Notes: generated by a model not told the origin, from the letters alone. 64,000 nt of DNA from Lithobates sylvaticus (GCA_028564925.1 CM053029.1:295159168-295223167); one strand, 5' to 3'; positions 1 through 12,010 are shown, counted from the first letter of the stretch. Numbers and translations: made by a program.

Positions 1-418
1 CCCCTGGCCCCGACGGCTTCACTAGCGAATTTTATAAAACACTCCCAGATATAACGATACCTATGCTTCATTCCGTATATTCCGGCATTTGGGCCGGTGG
101 CCCCTATCTCCCCACGGGCAATCAAGCAATTATCAAGCTTCTTGCAAAAAAAGGCAAAGACCCCTTAGAACCAGGCTCTTACAGGCCCATTTCTCTACTT
201 AATGTAGATGTAAAAATCCTATCCAAAATAGTGGCCTCCAGATTAGCTATAATCCTCCCCGACCTCATCCACACTGCCCAATCTGGTTTCGTGAAAGGAC
301 GTACTGCCACCCTAAACATTCGTAAGGTGCTACTAGCCCTCGAACAAGCCAAACAGGATCCCAAAGGGGATTATGCTATAATCACCCTAGACGCAGAAAA
401 AGCCTTCGACAATGTAAA
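1..418 (+). pseudogene. L1-type LINE ORF2 fragment (reverse transcriptase palm)
   Basis: The forward frame reads as the N-terminal half of a non-LTR reverse transcriptase: PGPDGFTSEFYK at the window start, then GSYRPISLLNVDVKILSK, QSGFVKGR and LDAEKAFDNV. These are RT blocks 1 to 4 of L1-clade ORF2 proteins, which copy the element RNA at a nicked target. The catalytic FADD block is missing because the homology stops abruptly at about 418, where a G-rich tandem repeat begins. The fragment begins before the window. It resembles the L1 at 49.6-52.7 kb in the same motifs, so the two probably belong to related frog L1 families. No complete reading frame remains. Confidence 0.85.
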
Positions 419-1010
419 TTTGGTGTGTGTGGGGGTATCAGTGGCAGTAGTGGTGGTGTGTGGAGGGGTGTATCAGTGGCAGTAGTGGTGTGGGGGGGGT
501 AATCAGTGCAGTAGTGGTGGGTGTGGGGGGGGGGTCAGTGCAGGATGGTGGGGGGGGGGGGTATCAGTGCAGTAGTGGTGGGGGGGGAAAATCAGTGCAG
601 TAGTGGTGGTGTGGGGGGGTATCAGTGCAGTAGTGGTGGTGTGGGGGGGGGGGTATCAGTGCAGTAGTGGTGGTGTGTGGGGGGGGTATCAGTGCAGTAA
701 AGTGGTGTGGGGGGGGTATCAGTGCAGTAGGGTGGTGTGGGGTAATCAGTGTAGTAGTGGTGGTGTGGGGGGGTATCAGTGCAGTAGTGGTGGTGTGGGG
801 GGGGGGGTAATCAGTGCAGTAGTGGTGTGTGTGGGGGTATCAGTGCAGTAGTGGTGGTGTGGGGGGGGGGGTATCAGTGCAGTAGTGGTGGTGTGGGGGG
901 GTATCAGTGCAGTAGTGGTGGTGTGGGGGGGGGGGGATATCAGTCAGTGGTGTGGGGGGGTAATCAGTGCAGTAGTGGTGCTGTGGGGATCAGTGGCAGT
1001 GGTGATATTG
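419..1010 (+). repeat. G-rich minisatellite, about 30-bp unit
   Basis: About twenty imperfect copies of a unit containing TATCAGTGCAGTAGTGGTGG followed by a G run of 5 to 14. Unit length varies mostly through the G run. The reverse-complement array lies at 12011-12560. The open frames crossing it (repeats of VVWGGYQCSS) are by-products of the repeat and not genes. Long G runs on one strand make quadruplex formation plausible, which is an inference. Confidence 0.95.
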
Positions 1011-1535
1011 AGGGATGGGTGCCACCTCACTTGCAATTACTTGGTTTCACCCCCTCCTTCCGGGTCTTGCTGGTCTTGCTTGGGCGAACAGAGATGATGG
1101 GCAGGGCCTGTTAGTGCAGGCGGAGCTGGAGAAGATGGGCGGGGACTGTGCCCCATGAGTGCAGGCGGATAGTATGGGTGGAGAGGAGGTTGGGCCGGAG
1201 CAGGCCCGGTTTGCAGGGGACTTTGCCCCTGAGTGTGGGATGAGAGGATTGGGTACAGAGGATGGGCGGAGCCTGTGCAGTGTGCCCGTGAGTGCGCTCG
1301 GGGAGGCAGGGCGCTGAGCATGCCGGCGAGGATGGGCGCCCCCCCCCCCACCTGTGTGCCCGTGAGTTGCGCTCTGGCGAGGATGGACGGAGCGGCCGGC
1401 TATGATGGGCGGAGCGAACCCCAGTGTACTGTTTTATCTCAAGGACGGCAGCGGGCCCCCCCTACAGTGGCAGAACCCGAGGGCCCAGTCGCAAATGCGA
1501 CTGGTGGCGTGCTGGTGCGACCCTGGTAATTCCGC
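1011..1535 (-). repeat. GC-rich interspersed repeat, hAT-like terminus
   Basis: Reverse-complement partner of 11587-12010. The outer end reads CAGTGGCGGAATTACCAGG on the minus strand (ending near 1535), a terminus of the type seen on hAT elements in this window (CAGTGGTGTAACTAG at 29544). The rest is GC-rich with repeated GGGCGGAG motifs. The second terminus was not found, so the hAT assignment is tentative. Confidence 0.5.
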
Positions 1536-2000
1536 CCACTGACTTGTGATATGTCATATTGTTCTTTGTTTTTAGAGATCCATCCTTGAATTGTAAGATT
1601 TACCATTTACAATGTAAGATTATGTACATGTCTTTCATGAATTTTGGGTTTCAATCTAATTATTATATTTATATTGAAGATTTTTCAGACAAATTTTAAG
1701 AATTTAAACAACAAGAGATATTATCCACATTTACCACAAACAAGACAAATTCAAGAATATTCTTAGGCAATGGTAACATGACATAAAAACAATTGTTTCA
1801 CATTGACATAGACATCATATACAATACATACAAACCCTACATTATATAAAAACCCTTACCCCCATCAATGGCGTGAACTAATTAGAATACCATTGGGGAA
1901 TGTTCTACCAATTGCTAAAGCTTACATATTATATGAAAAAATAATAATAATACACTGGGTTATTTAACATTTTTTTAATTGCTTTTATATGATCCACATA
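1536..2000 (-). repeat. L1 3' UTR fragment (internally deleted)
   Basis: AT-rich sequence that matches, in reverse complement, the 3' end of the L1 at 11220-11586, including the stretch around ATTCTAATTAGTTCACGCCA. Compared with that copy, two internal pieces (about 10620-10744 and 10776-11224) are absent. It lies between the GC-rich repeat and a CR1 in the same order as in the right-hand copy. Confidence 0.7.
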
Positions 2001-2027
2001 GTAATTTGGTGGTGTAGGGGCGGTAGG

Positions 2028-3318
2028 TGAGGTTGAAAAAAAGACACATAGTCCATCAAGTCCATCAACCTATGTGTGTGATTATATGTCAGTATTACAT
2101 TGTATATCCCTGTATGTTGTGGTCGTTCAGGTGCTTATCTAATAGTTTCTTGAAACTATCGATGCCCCCCGCTGAGACCACTCCGCCTGTGGAAGGGAAT
2201 TCCACATCCTTGCCGCTTTTACAGTAAAGAACCCTCTACGTAGTTTAAGGTTAAACCTCTTTTCTTCTAATTTTAATGAGTGGCCACGTGTCTTGTTAAA
2301 CTCCCTTCCGCAAAAAAGTTTTATCCCTATTGTGGGGTCACCAGTACGGTATTTGTAAATTGAAATCATATCCCCTCTCAAGCGTCTCTTCTCCAGAGAG
2401 AATAAGTTCAGTGCTCGCAACCTTTCTCATAACTAATATCCTCCAGACCCTTTATTAGCTTTGTTGCCCTTCTTTGTACTCGCTCCATTTCCAGCACATC
2501 CTTCCTGAGGACTGGTGCCCAGAACTGGACAGCATACTCCAGGTGCGGCCGGACCAGAGTCTTGTAGAGCGGAAGAGAATTATCGCTTTATCTCTGGAGT
2601 TAATCCCTTTTTTAATGCATGCCAATATTCTGTTTGCTTTGTTAGCAGGTTCAGCTTGGCATTGCAATGCCATTGCTGAGCCTATCATCTACTAGGACCC
2701 CCAGGTCCTTTTCCATCCTAGATTCCCCAGAGTTCTCTCCCCCAGTGTATAGATTGCATTCATATTTTTGCCACCCAAATGCATTATTTAAAATTTTTCT
2801 ACATTGAACCTCATTTGCCATGTAGTTGCCCACCCCATTAATTTGTTCAGATCTTTTTGCAAGGTTTCCACATCCTGCGAGAGAAGTTATTGCCCTGCTT
2901 AGCTTAGTATCGTCGCAAATACAGAGATTGAACTGTTTATTTACCCCATCCTCCAGGTCGTTTATGAACAAATTAAATAGGATTGGTCCCAGCACAGAAC
3001 CCTGGGGGACCCCACTACCCACCCCTGACCATTCGAGGTACTCCCCATTTATCACCACCTCTGAACTCGCCCTTGTAGCCAGTTTTCAATCCATGTACTC
3101 ACTTAATGGTCCATGCCAACGGACCTTATTTTGTACAGTAAACGTTTATGGGGAACTGTGTCAAAATGCTTTTTGCAAAATCAGATACACCCACGTCTAC
3201 GAAACCTTCATTTATCTTTTGATGGCAACTCACCTCCCAAAAGGTTAATATATATTGGGTTTTTCAAGAGGCGATGATTCTTCATGAATCCATGCTGATT
3301 ACTGCTAATGATACCGTG
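2028..3318 (-). pseudogene. CR1 LINE, 5'-truncated, ORF2 C-terminal part
   Basis: On the minus strand the frames read GVPQGSVLGPILFNLFINDLED (RT block), then MEKDLGVLVDDRLSNG, and further [30 protein letters not shown] and KLRRGFFTVKAARMWNSLP. This order and the LEKRRLRGD motif are the hallmark of the CR1 ORF2 C terminus. Several stops and frame changes separate the blocks, so it is dead. The 3' end is near 2028; the 5' end is cut at about 3318 against a frog interspersed repeat. A longer copy of the same family lies in the opposite orientation at 9086-10615. Confidence 0.9.
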
Positions 3319-3688
3319 TATTAATGGCATTTTAACTAATTATTATCTTTTTATTAGTAATGTGGCGATCTGCGATTTTTATCTGGTTCCGACATTTGCG
3401 CCGGACACCAAGACTTTTGACACTATTTTGGGACCACTTTATACATTGCGATGTATAAAAATGCACTGCTTACTGTCTTACAGGACACTGGCAGAGGTAA
3501 GGGTCCACAGGGGCAATGAAGGGGTTTGGGTGTCCTAGAGTGATTCTAACTGTTGGGGGGGGGGGTGCTAACTTACATGACAGCATCAACTGCTCCCGAT
3601 GACAGGGAGCAGGTGAGTCTCTGTCCCTGTCACAAGTAGAACTGGGAAATGCCTTGTTTACATAGGCATTCCCCATTTCGCTCCATGA
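3319..3688 (+). repeat. Frog interspersed repeat fragment
   Basis: Contains TTTGACACTATTTTGGGACC, GTGTCCTAGAGTGATTCTAAC and ACAGGGAGCAGGTGA, a block that I recognise from a family dispersed in ranid genomes; part of the same family appears at 18848-19760 (there with the shared phrase about genome-length 'acatggcat' and 'ccccgttctgcct'). It is squeezed between the truncated CR1 and the LTR start. No coding potential. Confidence 0.5.
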
Positions 3689-4928
3689 TGTAGCACCCTG
3701 GAGTTTAGGCAGGGTTGCTCCTCACAAATTTACTTGCCAGGAGTAGTTATCCTGGTTGATTGTTAGAGATCTATTGATTTCTCCCTAAGTTTGGCCTTGT
3801 TGCACTTTTCTCTTCTACCACTAGGTGGCCGGGTACTTGGTGGTACTAGATATGAGAAGGGCAACGCAAGGTCAGGTTATGGGTATATGGGGTATCTCAG
3901 CCAATGGGCAGGGGTTTTCTTGAATCCCTTGGCCTGCTGGGAGACCCTATATATTTGGGTGGAGTCAGGTGATCTGTGTTCTGTGCCACCTGGACGGCTG
4001 TCTGGGTGGACGTGTGTTGTATTGCCCGGGCTGCTAGGCCGGAGATTGGGCCTATCCCGGGCACATCTGGCTGCTAGGCTGTCTGACTTTCCAGATGCAA
4101 GAGAGCAGTGCAGGGTTGGGACTGCGGCTTGCAGTCCAATCAACAGTGATGGTTCTGCCGGAGAACCTGTCGTGGTCGGAGGTAGAGGGGAAGCTGTCGC
4201 CAGTAAGGGACTATCCACCTTATTACCAGGGACCACAGTGAGTAACTGAAGCAAGTACCGGAGCAGCATTCTCACCAACCGGGGACGGTGAAGAATCTGG
4301 AAACTTCAGTGGGAATCAAGCCAGGGACCCAGCCAGCGGAGGTGACGCTTGCAGAGCAAACATGTGTGTCAAGCCAGGGACCGAGCAGGACAGTGGGGTG
4401 ACCCTTGAGAGGTATCTTGAGTGCCAAGCTAGGGACCCAGCAGAGAAGCAGGGTTGACGCTTGAGAAAGAAACCACCATGAAGATTGGAGAGGCTCAAGG
4501 GATTCAGTGGGTCTAGTGAGAGACCTTGAGCTCAGTGTGCTGAAGAACTTTTATGTAGCGATTTGTAGTGAAAGCAAAGGAACTGTTACGTTTGTTAAAC
4601 TGTTAAAGACTGTTGCCATAGGAGACAGCATTCCTGCACATGCAGATGTGGCTTCTTGCTGGATGCCTTTCCCTGCATGGCTGTCCTCCTATTGAAGTCT
4701 CAGAGTCTGCCAATTGAACTTGCAATTCTAAGGGTGTCCTGGCCCTAACCCTCTCTCCCCCAAAAAGGTTTAAGAGAAATAAACTTTCTTTTGCATCCAA
4801 GAAGTGTCTGGCACTCAATAACTAACAACTATGCACCCACCATGCCTCACAACCCACAACATACAGAAGGATGTCAGCTATATCTGGCCCTGGAGGTTCT
4901 TTTTTTGATCAAAGGAGGCCTTGCTACA
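3689..4928 (+). repeat. Left LTR, 1.24 kb
   Basis: Begins TGTAGCACCCTGGAG and ends CCTTGCTACA, giving the usual TG...CA boundaries. A polyadenylation-like AATAAA lies at about 4780. The first 330 bases recur in reverse complement at 8355-8692. The open frames inside it (for example near 3791-4249) are not recognisable proteins. Confidence 0.8.
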
Positions 4929-4930
4929 TT

Positions 4931-4948
4931 TGGCGCCCAACGTGGGGC
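4931..4948 (+). other. Primer binding site (tRNA-Lys type)
   Basis: TGGCGCCCAACGTGGGGC directly downstream of the LTR. This is the sequence used by retroelements primed with a lysine tRNA (the type found in MPMV-like viruses). It fixes the element's orientation as + and its LTR boundary. Confidence 0.85.
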
Positions 4949-4989
4949 TAAGGCAATATCGTTGCAGCCGTCGCCCTTAGCAACCGGCC

Positions 4990-6640
4990 TCAGCTTCATC
5001 GATATTTCGTCTGGCTCCATGGGAAGGTGGCAAGTAACCTTTACACTTCTAATGGACTGTGTTGTCGTGTGTACTACCAATGTGGGGAAGAGCCATCAAG
5101 TCTCACTGCTCAGGGGAGATGATCAGCCTGGTCTTTTGACACTTCCCGACAGCGCTGTGAGGGTTAATACAGACTCCAAAATGGACTCCATCACAGTTCT
5201 CCGAGAACATTTGCACCAATCCTTTGGCAGGGAGAGGAGTTCCCGCTCTGCTGAGGAGTATAAGGAAGTGCTGCCATGTGTGTCTGATTGTGGGTTGAAG
5301 AGAAAGATGGTGCAGTTTGTGAGTGAGATGGCGGATTGGAGAAGGTATGCTAAGGGTGTTTGATTCTGTCCGAGCAACGCGAAACCTGTCCTGACTGACA
5401 CCGGAGTGCGGTATCCATGCAAGCTTGCCTTGTATATGGCTGGAGGCTTCGAGTCTCTGGGACTGATTTGTGTAAAGTGTTCTGGCCTGACCATGCAGTT
5501 GAGGCCTTAGATCGTCTGTGGACACTGTGGAGAGCATCTGTTTGAGGTTGTCTCTCCAACTCTACCTCTGTGGATCCTACAAGTTGATTGGGATAAGAAT
5601 GTTGCTATCCTGGCTGGGAGTGATGCCCAGAGCCTGCCGGTTATCACCAGAGTCATGCAGGAAGCTGCTACCCCTGCCTCAGTGACTACCCCAGGATCCA
5701 GCGCACCAAGTGATCCTCGAGGCTGCGGTCAGGCCCACCAGCTCGCCCTGATGTCCAAGCCACCCTAGGAAGAAAGTACTGGAGCTGGGTAAGCCAGTGG
5801 GAAGTGAGAGTGGTGTGCCTGTGGGGGAGGTGAAGCCAGCGGTCGTCAAAGGTTGTGACAGTGAAGGCGCGTGCCAAGCGCAACTACATCCCGGCCAAAG
5901 AGTGCTCCACTATTTTAGATTCAGACATTCCGTCTGACGGTCTATCGGAAATCTTTTCAGACACTTTGTCTTATACTGGATAGTGGGATGAGAGTGATGA
6001 AGAGATAATAAGGACTGTGCACGAGGATGAAACCCCTACTACTACTACCGCCAGTGTGCACATTACGCTGTCAGCCATTGCAGCTCCGCTGATCAGCATT
6101 GCCAGGTCTGTTGAGGAGGACCATGAGGCTCAATGGGTTCCTAAAGTTTGCCCTAGCACACCCATGTCTAACCTTAAACCAGACCATAAGCTGGATGTGG
6201 TCACTGGGTGCTCGGTTCAGTGTGCTCCAGAAGCATGGGTTCTATCCGGATACAGGGATCCTAAGACCCTGCCTCGGCTGTCCAAGATACAAAGAATAAT
6301 AATCAAGAGAGTGGCAGAAGACTACGGGTATTAGTACCCCTACGTTCCCCCTCATTTGGAAGAAGAGATCTCAGAAAAAGAAATCCAATGGGTGCACAAA
6401 GCAGTGCGTGGGTTCCTTCAGATCCCTCTCAAGATAGTCTTTCTAAAGTTGTCGCCTAAGATGTCCGGAAAGTACCTGTCAGTATTGAATGCCTGGGGTT
6501 ATGGCAGGAAGATCAACTTAGATGGTAGAATCATCCACCGACCAAATAAAAAGGATCTCAAGTGATTTGTCACCACGGTGAATAAGAAGGGAGAGTCTGT
6601 AATCCTGCCTGACCCTGGGTACTACTGGTGAAACATCCCT
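4990..6640 (+). pseudogene. Degraded gag-like region of the LTR element
   Basis: Short open stretches (around 5180-5360, 6017-6334 and 6356-6565) lie where gag is expected. I do not recognise a specific capsid family from them. The region is broken in many places and is treated as a fossil. Confidence 0.4.
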
Positions 6641-7309
6641 GAAATGGTATCATTACCCCTTGGATTACAAATATGTGTTGTGTGATGTCAAGAACACTAT
6701 GGTGACAGCCACTGCACACACGCATTTAGAGTGGTGTTAGTGGAGAACATTCCAGAGAGCTGTTCTGCCTGGACTATGCTGGACTGAATGCTGCCGACAA
6801 ATACATGGAGTGCCCACCTGAGCCATGTTGGCTAAAGTTTGAAGTTGTTGGGGTGATCCACCCTGAAGGGCGACCTGTGATCTTCAGCAGGTTGTTGCTT
6901 CCCAAGTGAAAAAAAAAAAAGTGTGGTCCTTTGCATTAAGGCCTGGCTGCTTGTCATATGGACAGGCTGAGGATGTCTTTGCAAGGGGACCTATGTCCTG
7001 AAGTGTGGTCCCTTGCACTAAGGCCTGGCTGCTTGTTGCCTGAAACAGCTGTGCCTCCTTGTCCCCGGAGTTGTCCCTGGATAAGAAGGGAAACTGCTGG
7101 GAAATATAGTCCACCCAGAGGGAAATCGATGGACTGTAACATGTACTGGACTCTACTAAACCATACAGTGGAAACTGTTTCTAGTGTGGTCACCAGGTGG
7201 CGTGAGCAATGCTGACCTGAGTGAACTTTATTCACATTATGTGCTAAGTGATAAGTTGCTGATCAGATTCTCATTGGATCAAAGGAGGCCTGCGACCTTG
7301 CTACATATA

Positions 7310-8216
7310 GGAATCAGGACCTGCTTCCCAAAAATGTAAATAATGCAATATTCTATAGGGTGTATTTACACTGCTATGCTGTCTTCGGAAGTCATTGGTC
7401 CTATTTTGGGAGAAAGTCTTAATTGTATTTGAATTTTATCCCAAACACGCATTAAATGTGCTGTAAGGAAGGATAAAGCGGAGAGTGGGCCACAGACAGA
7501 AGCGTCTAACCAGAGGAAGCCCGTGGAAATCGAAAGGGGCTATAGACTGCGCTGTATGAACCCATTGCTTAAGGTGGGAATAATGGAACCAATTCACTAG
7601 CCTAGTTAAGACCGCTGCAGAGTGGTAATGATATAAGTCTGGTGCTTCTACACCACCCTTTGCTTTGGGTAGAGATAGATTTCTCCTTTGTACTCTGGGT
7701 TTTTTACCTCCCCATATGAACTTTGTAAAGACAGATTGTAAACTGACAAAAAAAGAATGGGGGATCACAATGGGTATAGTTTGGAAGAGATAGAGGAAGA
7801 GTGGTACTATGTCAATTTTTAAGATGTTGATCCTCCCAAACCATGAGTATTGGGCTTGATCATACTTCTTGAGATCTTGCATTGTACGCTGCATAAGCCG
7901 GTCATAATTTTCCCTATACAGCTTAGTAAGAGCTGCGGGAATTCTAATATCCAGATATTTGAGCATTGAGGAGCAAATTTTAAATGGGAAATTATTCCCA
8001 AGAACCTGGACTTGATGTGGAAAAAGAGACACATCAAGAATTTCTGATTTGGATATGTTTACTTTAAAATTACTCATGGCCCCAAAACGTTGAAATTCAT
8101 ACAAGATAGAAGGCATGGACACATGTGGGTTGGTGACATAGAGAAGAAAATCTTCACCTCCTGTCCATCTATTGGTATACCTGGAAAGAGAAGGGAAAAA
8201 AGGGGGAAAAAAAGGA
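7310..8216 (-). pseudogene. L1 ORF2 fragment (after FADD block, thumb region)
   Basis: Minus-strand translation reads DFLLYVTNPHVSMPSILYEF, SNFKVNISKSEILDV, LKYLDIRIP, INILKIDIVPLFLYLFQTIP, FIWGGKKPRVQ and PKAKGGVEAPDLYHYHSAA. These are the blocks downstream of the catalytic FADD in L1 ORF2. The reading continues as VWDKIQIQLRLSPKIGPMT to about 7310, where the LTR end begins. Continuation of the protein appears on the opposite strand from 8693, which supports an inversion of this stretch. The upstream end is cut by the N gap. Confidence 0.85.
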
Positions 8217-8354
8217 NNNNNNNNNNNNNNNNNNNNNNNNNNNNNNNNNNNNNNNNNNNNNNNNNNNNNNNNNNNNNNNNNNNNNNNNNNNNNNNNNNNN
8301 NNNNNNNNNNNNNNNNNNNNNNNNNNNNNNNNNNNNNNNNNNNNNNNNNNNNNN
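8217..8354. other. Assembly gap (138 N)
   Basis: Run of N. It separates an L1 piece on the minus strand from an LTR piece, at the centre of the large inverted duplication. Confidence 1.
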
Positions 8355-8692
8355 GGCAATACAACACATGTCCACCCAGACAGCCATCCAGGTGGCACAG
8401 AACACCGATCACCTGACCTCACCCAAATATATAGGCTCTCCCAGCAGGCCAAGGGATTCAATAAAACCCCTGCCCATTGGCTGAGATACCACATATACCC
8501 ATAACCTGACCTTACATTGCCTTTCTCGTATCTAGTACCACCAAATACCTGGCTACCTAGTGGTAGAAGAGAAAAGTGCAACAAGGCCAAACTTAGGGAG
8601 AAATCAATAGATCTCTAGCAATCAACCAGGATAACTACTCCTGGCAAGTAAATTTGTGAGGAGCAACCCTGGCTAAACTCCAGGGTGCTACA
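8355..8692 (-). mobile_element. Second copy of the LTR 5' part, antisense
   Basis: Reverse complement of about 3689-4030: ends ...CAGGGTGCTACA, the mirror of TGTAGCACCCTG. It is similar but not identical to the first copy. Truncated by the N gap. It adjoins L1 coding sequence at 8693. Confidence 0.9.
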
Positions 8693-9085
8693 TGTAGATC
8701 AACAATCAATTACACATTGGTTGGAATATCGTCAGTTATCGTCTTTTTAAACAACATTTTTTTCAAGGGATGTATTTATTAGAGAAATGGATACCTTTTG
8801 AATCTCTTCTTTTACAGGTCACTATACCAGATCATATTCTTTCTGCAGTATATAGGACTCTAATTTTGAAACTTCATCCGCACCTCCCAGAATTTACAGA
8901 TGGGAGAAAGTGTTTTATCCTCACTCACTGTATGTCATTAGCAACTAAGGCACATGAACCTAATTTTAAGCTTCTTTCTCGATCGTATAGATGTTTGACG
9001 TTGCTTCAGCGGATATACCCAAATGTATCAGATTTATGTTGGTGTTGTCATTCCACACCAGAAAGGCAGAGGGAGATTAGGAAGT
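8693..9085 (+). pseudogene. L1 ORF2 C-terminal fragment
   Basis: Reads FKGMYLLEKWIPFESLLLQV, LPEFTDGRKCF and RIYPNVSDLCWCC, the L1 ORF2 region just before the C-terminal cysteine motif (here DLCWCC). A CR1 interrupts it at about 9086; the L1 protein resumes at 10616 with HIWWECPSVHHFW-like sequence. Confidence 0.8.
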
Positions 9086-10615
9086 AAACAAGTGGCTGAG
9101 GAGCTGGTGTAGTAAGAAGTTCATGGAGGACTGGGCCGACTTCTCAGTTGGTCACCAGTACTATAGAAGGGACGGACTGCACCTAAATGAGGAGGGTGCA
9201 GAAAAGCCAATGTAGCACCAACATTTAATAAGGGCCCAAAATACATCCCTGGGAATTATAGACCAGTTAGCCTAACATCAATAGTACGCAAGCTCTTGGA
9301 GGGGATGATAAGGAACTATATACAAGATTTTAGTAATGAAAATGGTATCATTAGCAGTAATCAGCATGGATTCATGAAGAATCATTCTTGCCAAACCAAT
9401 CTATTAACCTTCTATGAGGAGGTGAGTTGCCATCTAGATAAAGGAAGGCAGTAGACGTGGTGTATCTGGATTTTGCAAAAGCATTTGACACAGTTCCCCA
9501 TAAATGTTTACTGTACAAAATAAGGTCTGTTGGCATAGACAATAGGGTGAGTACATGGATTGAAAACTGGCTAGGGCGAGTTCAGAGGGTGGTGATAAAT
9601 GGGGAAGGGTCAGAGGTGGGTAGTGGGGTCCCACCGGGTTCTGTGCTGGGACCAATCCTATTTAATTTGTTCATAAACAACCTGGAGGATGTTCAATCTC
9701 TGTATTTGCGTACGATACTACGGTAAGCAGGGCAATAACTTATTCGCAGGATGTGGAACTGGAAACCTTGCAAAAAGATCTGAACAAATGAATGGGGTGG
9801 GCAACTACATGGCAAATGAGGTTTAATGTAGAAAAATTTAAAATAATGCAATTGGGTGGCAAAAATATGAATGCAATCTATACTCTAGAGGGAGAACCTC
9901 TGGGGGAATCTAGAATGGAAAAGGACCTGGGGGTCCTATTAGATGATAGGCTCAGCAATGGCATGCAATGCCAAGCTGCTGCTAACAAAGCAAACAGAAA
10001 ATTGGCATGCATTAAAAAAGGGATTAACTCCAGGGATAAAGCGATAATTCTCCCACTCTACAAGACTCTGGTCCGGCCGCACCTGGAGTATGCTGTCCAG
10101 TTTTAGGCACCAGTCCTCAGGAAGGATGTACTGGAAATGGAGCGAGTACAAAGAAGGGCAACAAAGCTAATAAAGGTTCTGGAGGATATTAGTTATGAAG
10201 AAAGGTTGCGAGCACTGAACTTATTCTCTCTGGAGAAGAAATGCTTGAGAGGGGATATGATTTAAATTTACAAATACCGTACTGGTGACTCCACAATAGG
10301 GATAAAACTTTTTTGCGGAAGGGAGTTTAACAAGACACATGGCCACTCATTAAGATTAGAAGAAAAGAGGTTTGACCTTAAACTACGTAGAGGGTTTTTT
10401 TACTGTAAAAGCAGCAAGGATGTGGAATCACCTTCCACAGGCAGTGGTCTCAGCAGGGGGGCATCAATAGTTTCAAAAAACTATTAGATAAGCACCTGAA
10501 CGACCACAACATACATGGATATACAAGGTAATACTGACATATAATCACACACATAGGTTAGACTTGTTGGACTTTTGTTTTTCAACCTCACCTACTCCTA
10601 CTATGTGACTATGTA
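9086..10615 (+). pseudogene. CR1 LINE inserted in the L1
   Basis: The 5' part reads NKWLRSWC and YYRRDGLHLNEEGA, a motif of the esterase-like (SGNH-type) domain found in ORF1 of some CR1-group LINEs. It then jumps to RT blocks: [82 protein letters not shown] and NLFSLEKKCLRGDMI. The jump means most of the endonuclease and early RT is missing; the FADD-type block is frameshifted. The 3' end near 10615 has a run of ACTATGTGACTATGTAACTAT. Same family as 2028-3318. Confidence 0.9.
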
Positions 10616-11586
10616 ACTATCCCATATCTGGTGGGAATGTCCATCTGTCCATCATTTCTGGGGTGCGATTTTATAGCTCCATACCCATGCAACTGGGGTG
10701 ACCGTCCCCAATACACCACAAATTACATTGCTTTCTATACTAGCTGGCTCATATAAAAGCATTAAAAAAAGGTCTCCTTAGGCATTGTCTGAAAGCAGCA
10801 AGAGCAGTTAAACCGTGCCATAGGAGATCAGCACAGGCTCCAGCTTTGATCAAGTGGGTTATAGAGATGGACCATATTGAGAAGATGGAGACACTCCTGT
10901 CATGAGAATTGGACACATATGAACAATGTTGCCAAATCTAGTGCCCCTGGAAGTTGCTCAGGGAATCCTACAGGTCTGCCGTAAGACTTGAACCCGGTCG
11001 AGAGGTGGGATGAGCGAGGCGATGTCGTTAGCCTATTCTGGCTGCATTATTATTATTATTATATCTCTTTTTTTTTTCTTTTCTTTTTTCCTCTCAGTTT
11101 TTGTTTGGTCTGGGTATGTGTGATGTGTCCTATACCCTTATGAGAGTGTGTAGTAAAACATAGACCACAAACTTGCTGGACTGAGGAAGATATGCTAGGG
11201 TTATCCTTGCTAGGGGGCCAACAATCTAAATAACCCAGTGTATTATTATTATTTTTTCATATAATATGTAAGCTTTAGCATTGGTAGACATTCCCCAATG
11301 GTATTCTAATTAGTTCACGCCATTGATTGGGTAAGGGTTTATATATGTAGGGTGTCTGTATATGTCTATGTGTAACATGTTTTTATGTCATGTACATTTC
11401 CTATAATATTCTTGAATTGTCTGTTTGTGGTATGTGGATAATATCTCTTGTTGTATAAATTTGTCTGAAAACTTCAATAAAATTAGATTGAAAACAAAAT
11501 CATGAAGCATGTACATAATCTTACATGTAAATGTAAATCTTACAATTCAAGAAGGATCTAAACAAAGACAATATACATATCACAAG
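10616..11586 (+). pseudogene. L1 ORF2 C terminus remnant and 3' UTR
   Basis: Resumes the interrupted L1: CCCATATCTGGTGGGAATGTCC encodes HIWWECP, the standard L1 motif after the cysteine knuckle. The rest is an AT-rich 3' UTR ending with AATAAAATTAGATTGAAAAC near 11500. Its right part is the mirror of 1536-2000. Confidence 0.75.
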
Positions 11587-12010
11587 TCAGTGGCGGAATT
11601 ACCAGGGTCGCACCAGTCGCATTTGCGACTGGGCCCTCGGGTTCTGCCACTGTAGGGGGGCCCGCTGCCGCCCGGGAGATAAAACAGTACACTGGGGAGT
11701 TCGCTCCGCCCATCCTCGCCGGCCACTCCGCCCATCCTCCCCGAGTGCACTCACGGGCACACTGCACAAGCTCCGCATATCCTCTCCACCCATCCTCTCA
11801 TCCCACACTCAGGGGCACAGTCCTGTCATCTCCGCGGCACCGCCTGCTCCGCCCAACCTCTCCACCCATACTATCCGCCTGCACTCATGGGGCACAGTCC
11901 CCGCCCATCTTCTCCGGCTCCGCCTGCACTAACAGGCCCTGCCCATCATCTCTGTTCGCCCAAGCAAGACCAGCAAGACCCGGAAGGAGGGTGAACCAAG
12001 TAATCTGCAA
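11587..12010 (+). repeat. GC-rich interspersed repeat, hAT-like terminus
   Basis: Starts CAGTGGCGGAATTACCAGG and continues as GC-rich DNA with CCCATCCTC and GGGGCACAGTCC motifs. Mirror of 1011-1535. Second terminus not identified. Confidence 0.5.

Larger units (their letters stand above)
3689..7309 (+). mobile_element. Old LTR retroelement, broken and incomplete
   Basis: The left LTR is followed two bases later by a primer-binding-site-like sequence, and the right boundary at 7309 repeats the LTR 3' terminus (GATCAAAGGAGGCC and TTGCTACA). Between them are degraded gag-like stretches and no recognisable pol, so most of the interior is lost. Family is unresolved; a Ty3/Gypsy-type element is my best guess. 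It carries many breaks and looks old. Both ends abut L1 sequence: 7310-8216 on the right, and a second copy of its LTR start at 8355-8692 abuts the same L1 in the other orientation. This suggests the element was inserted antisense in an L1 and the region was then inverted or mis-oriented in assembly. Confidence 0.7.

Noticed and set aside
3791-4278. 152- and 133-codon frames on both strands
   Set aside because: They lie within the LTR and show no recognisable domain.
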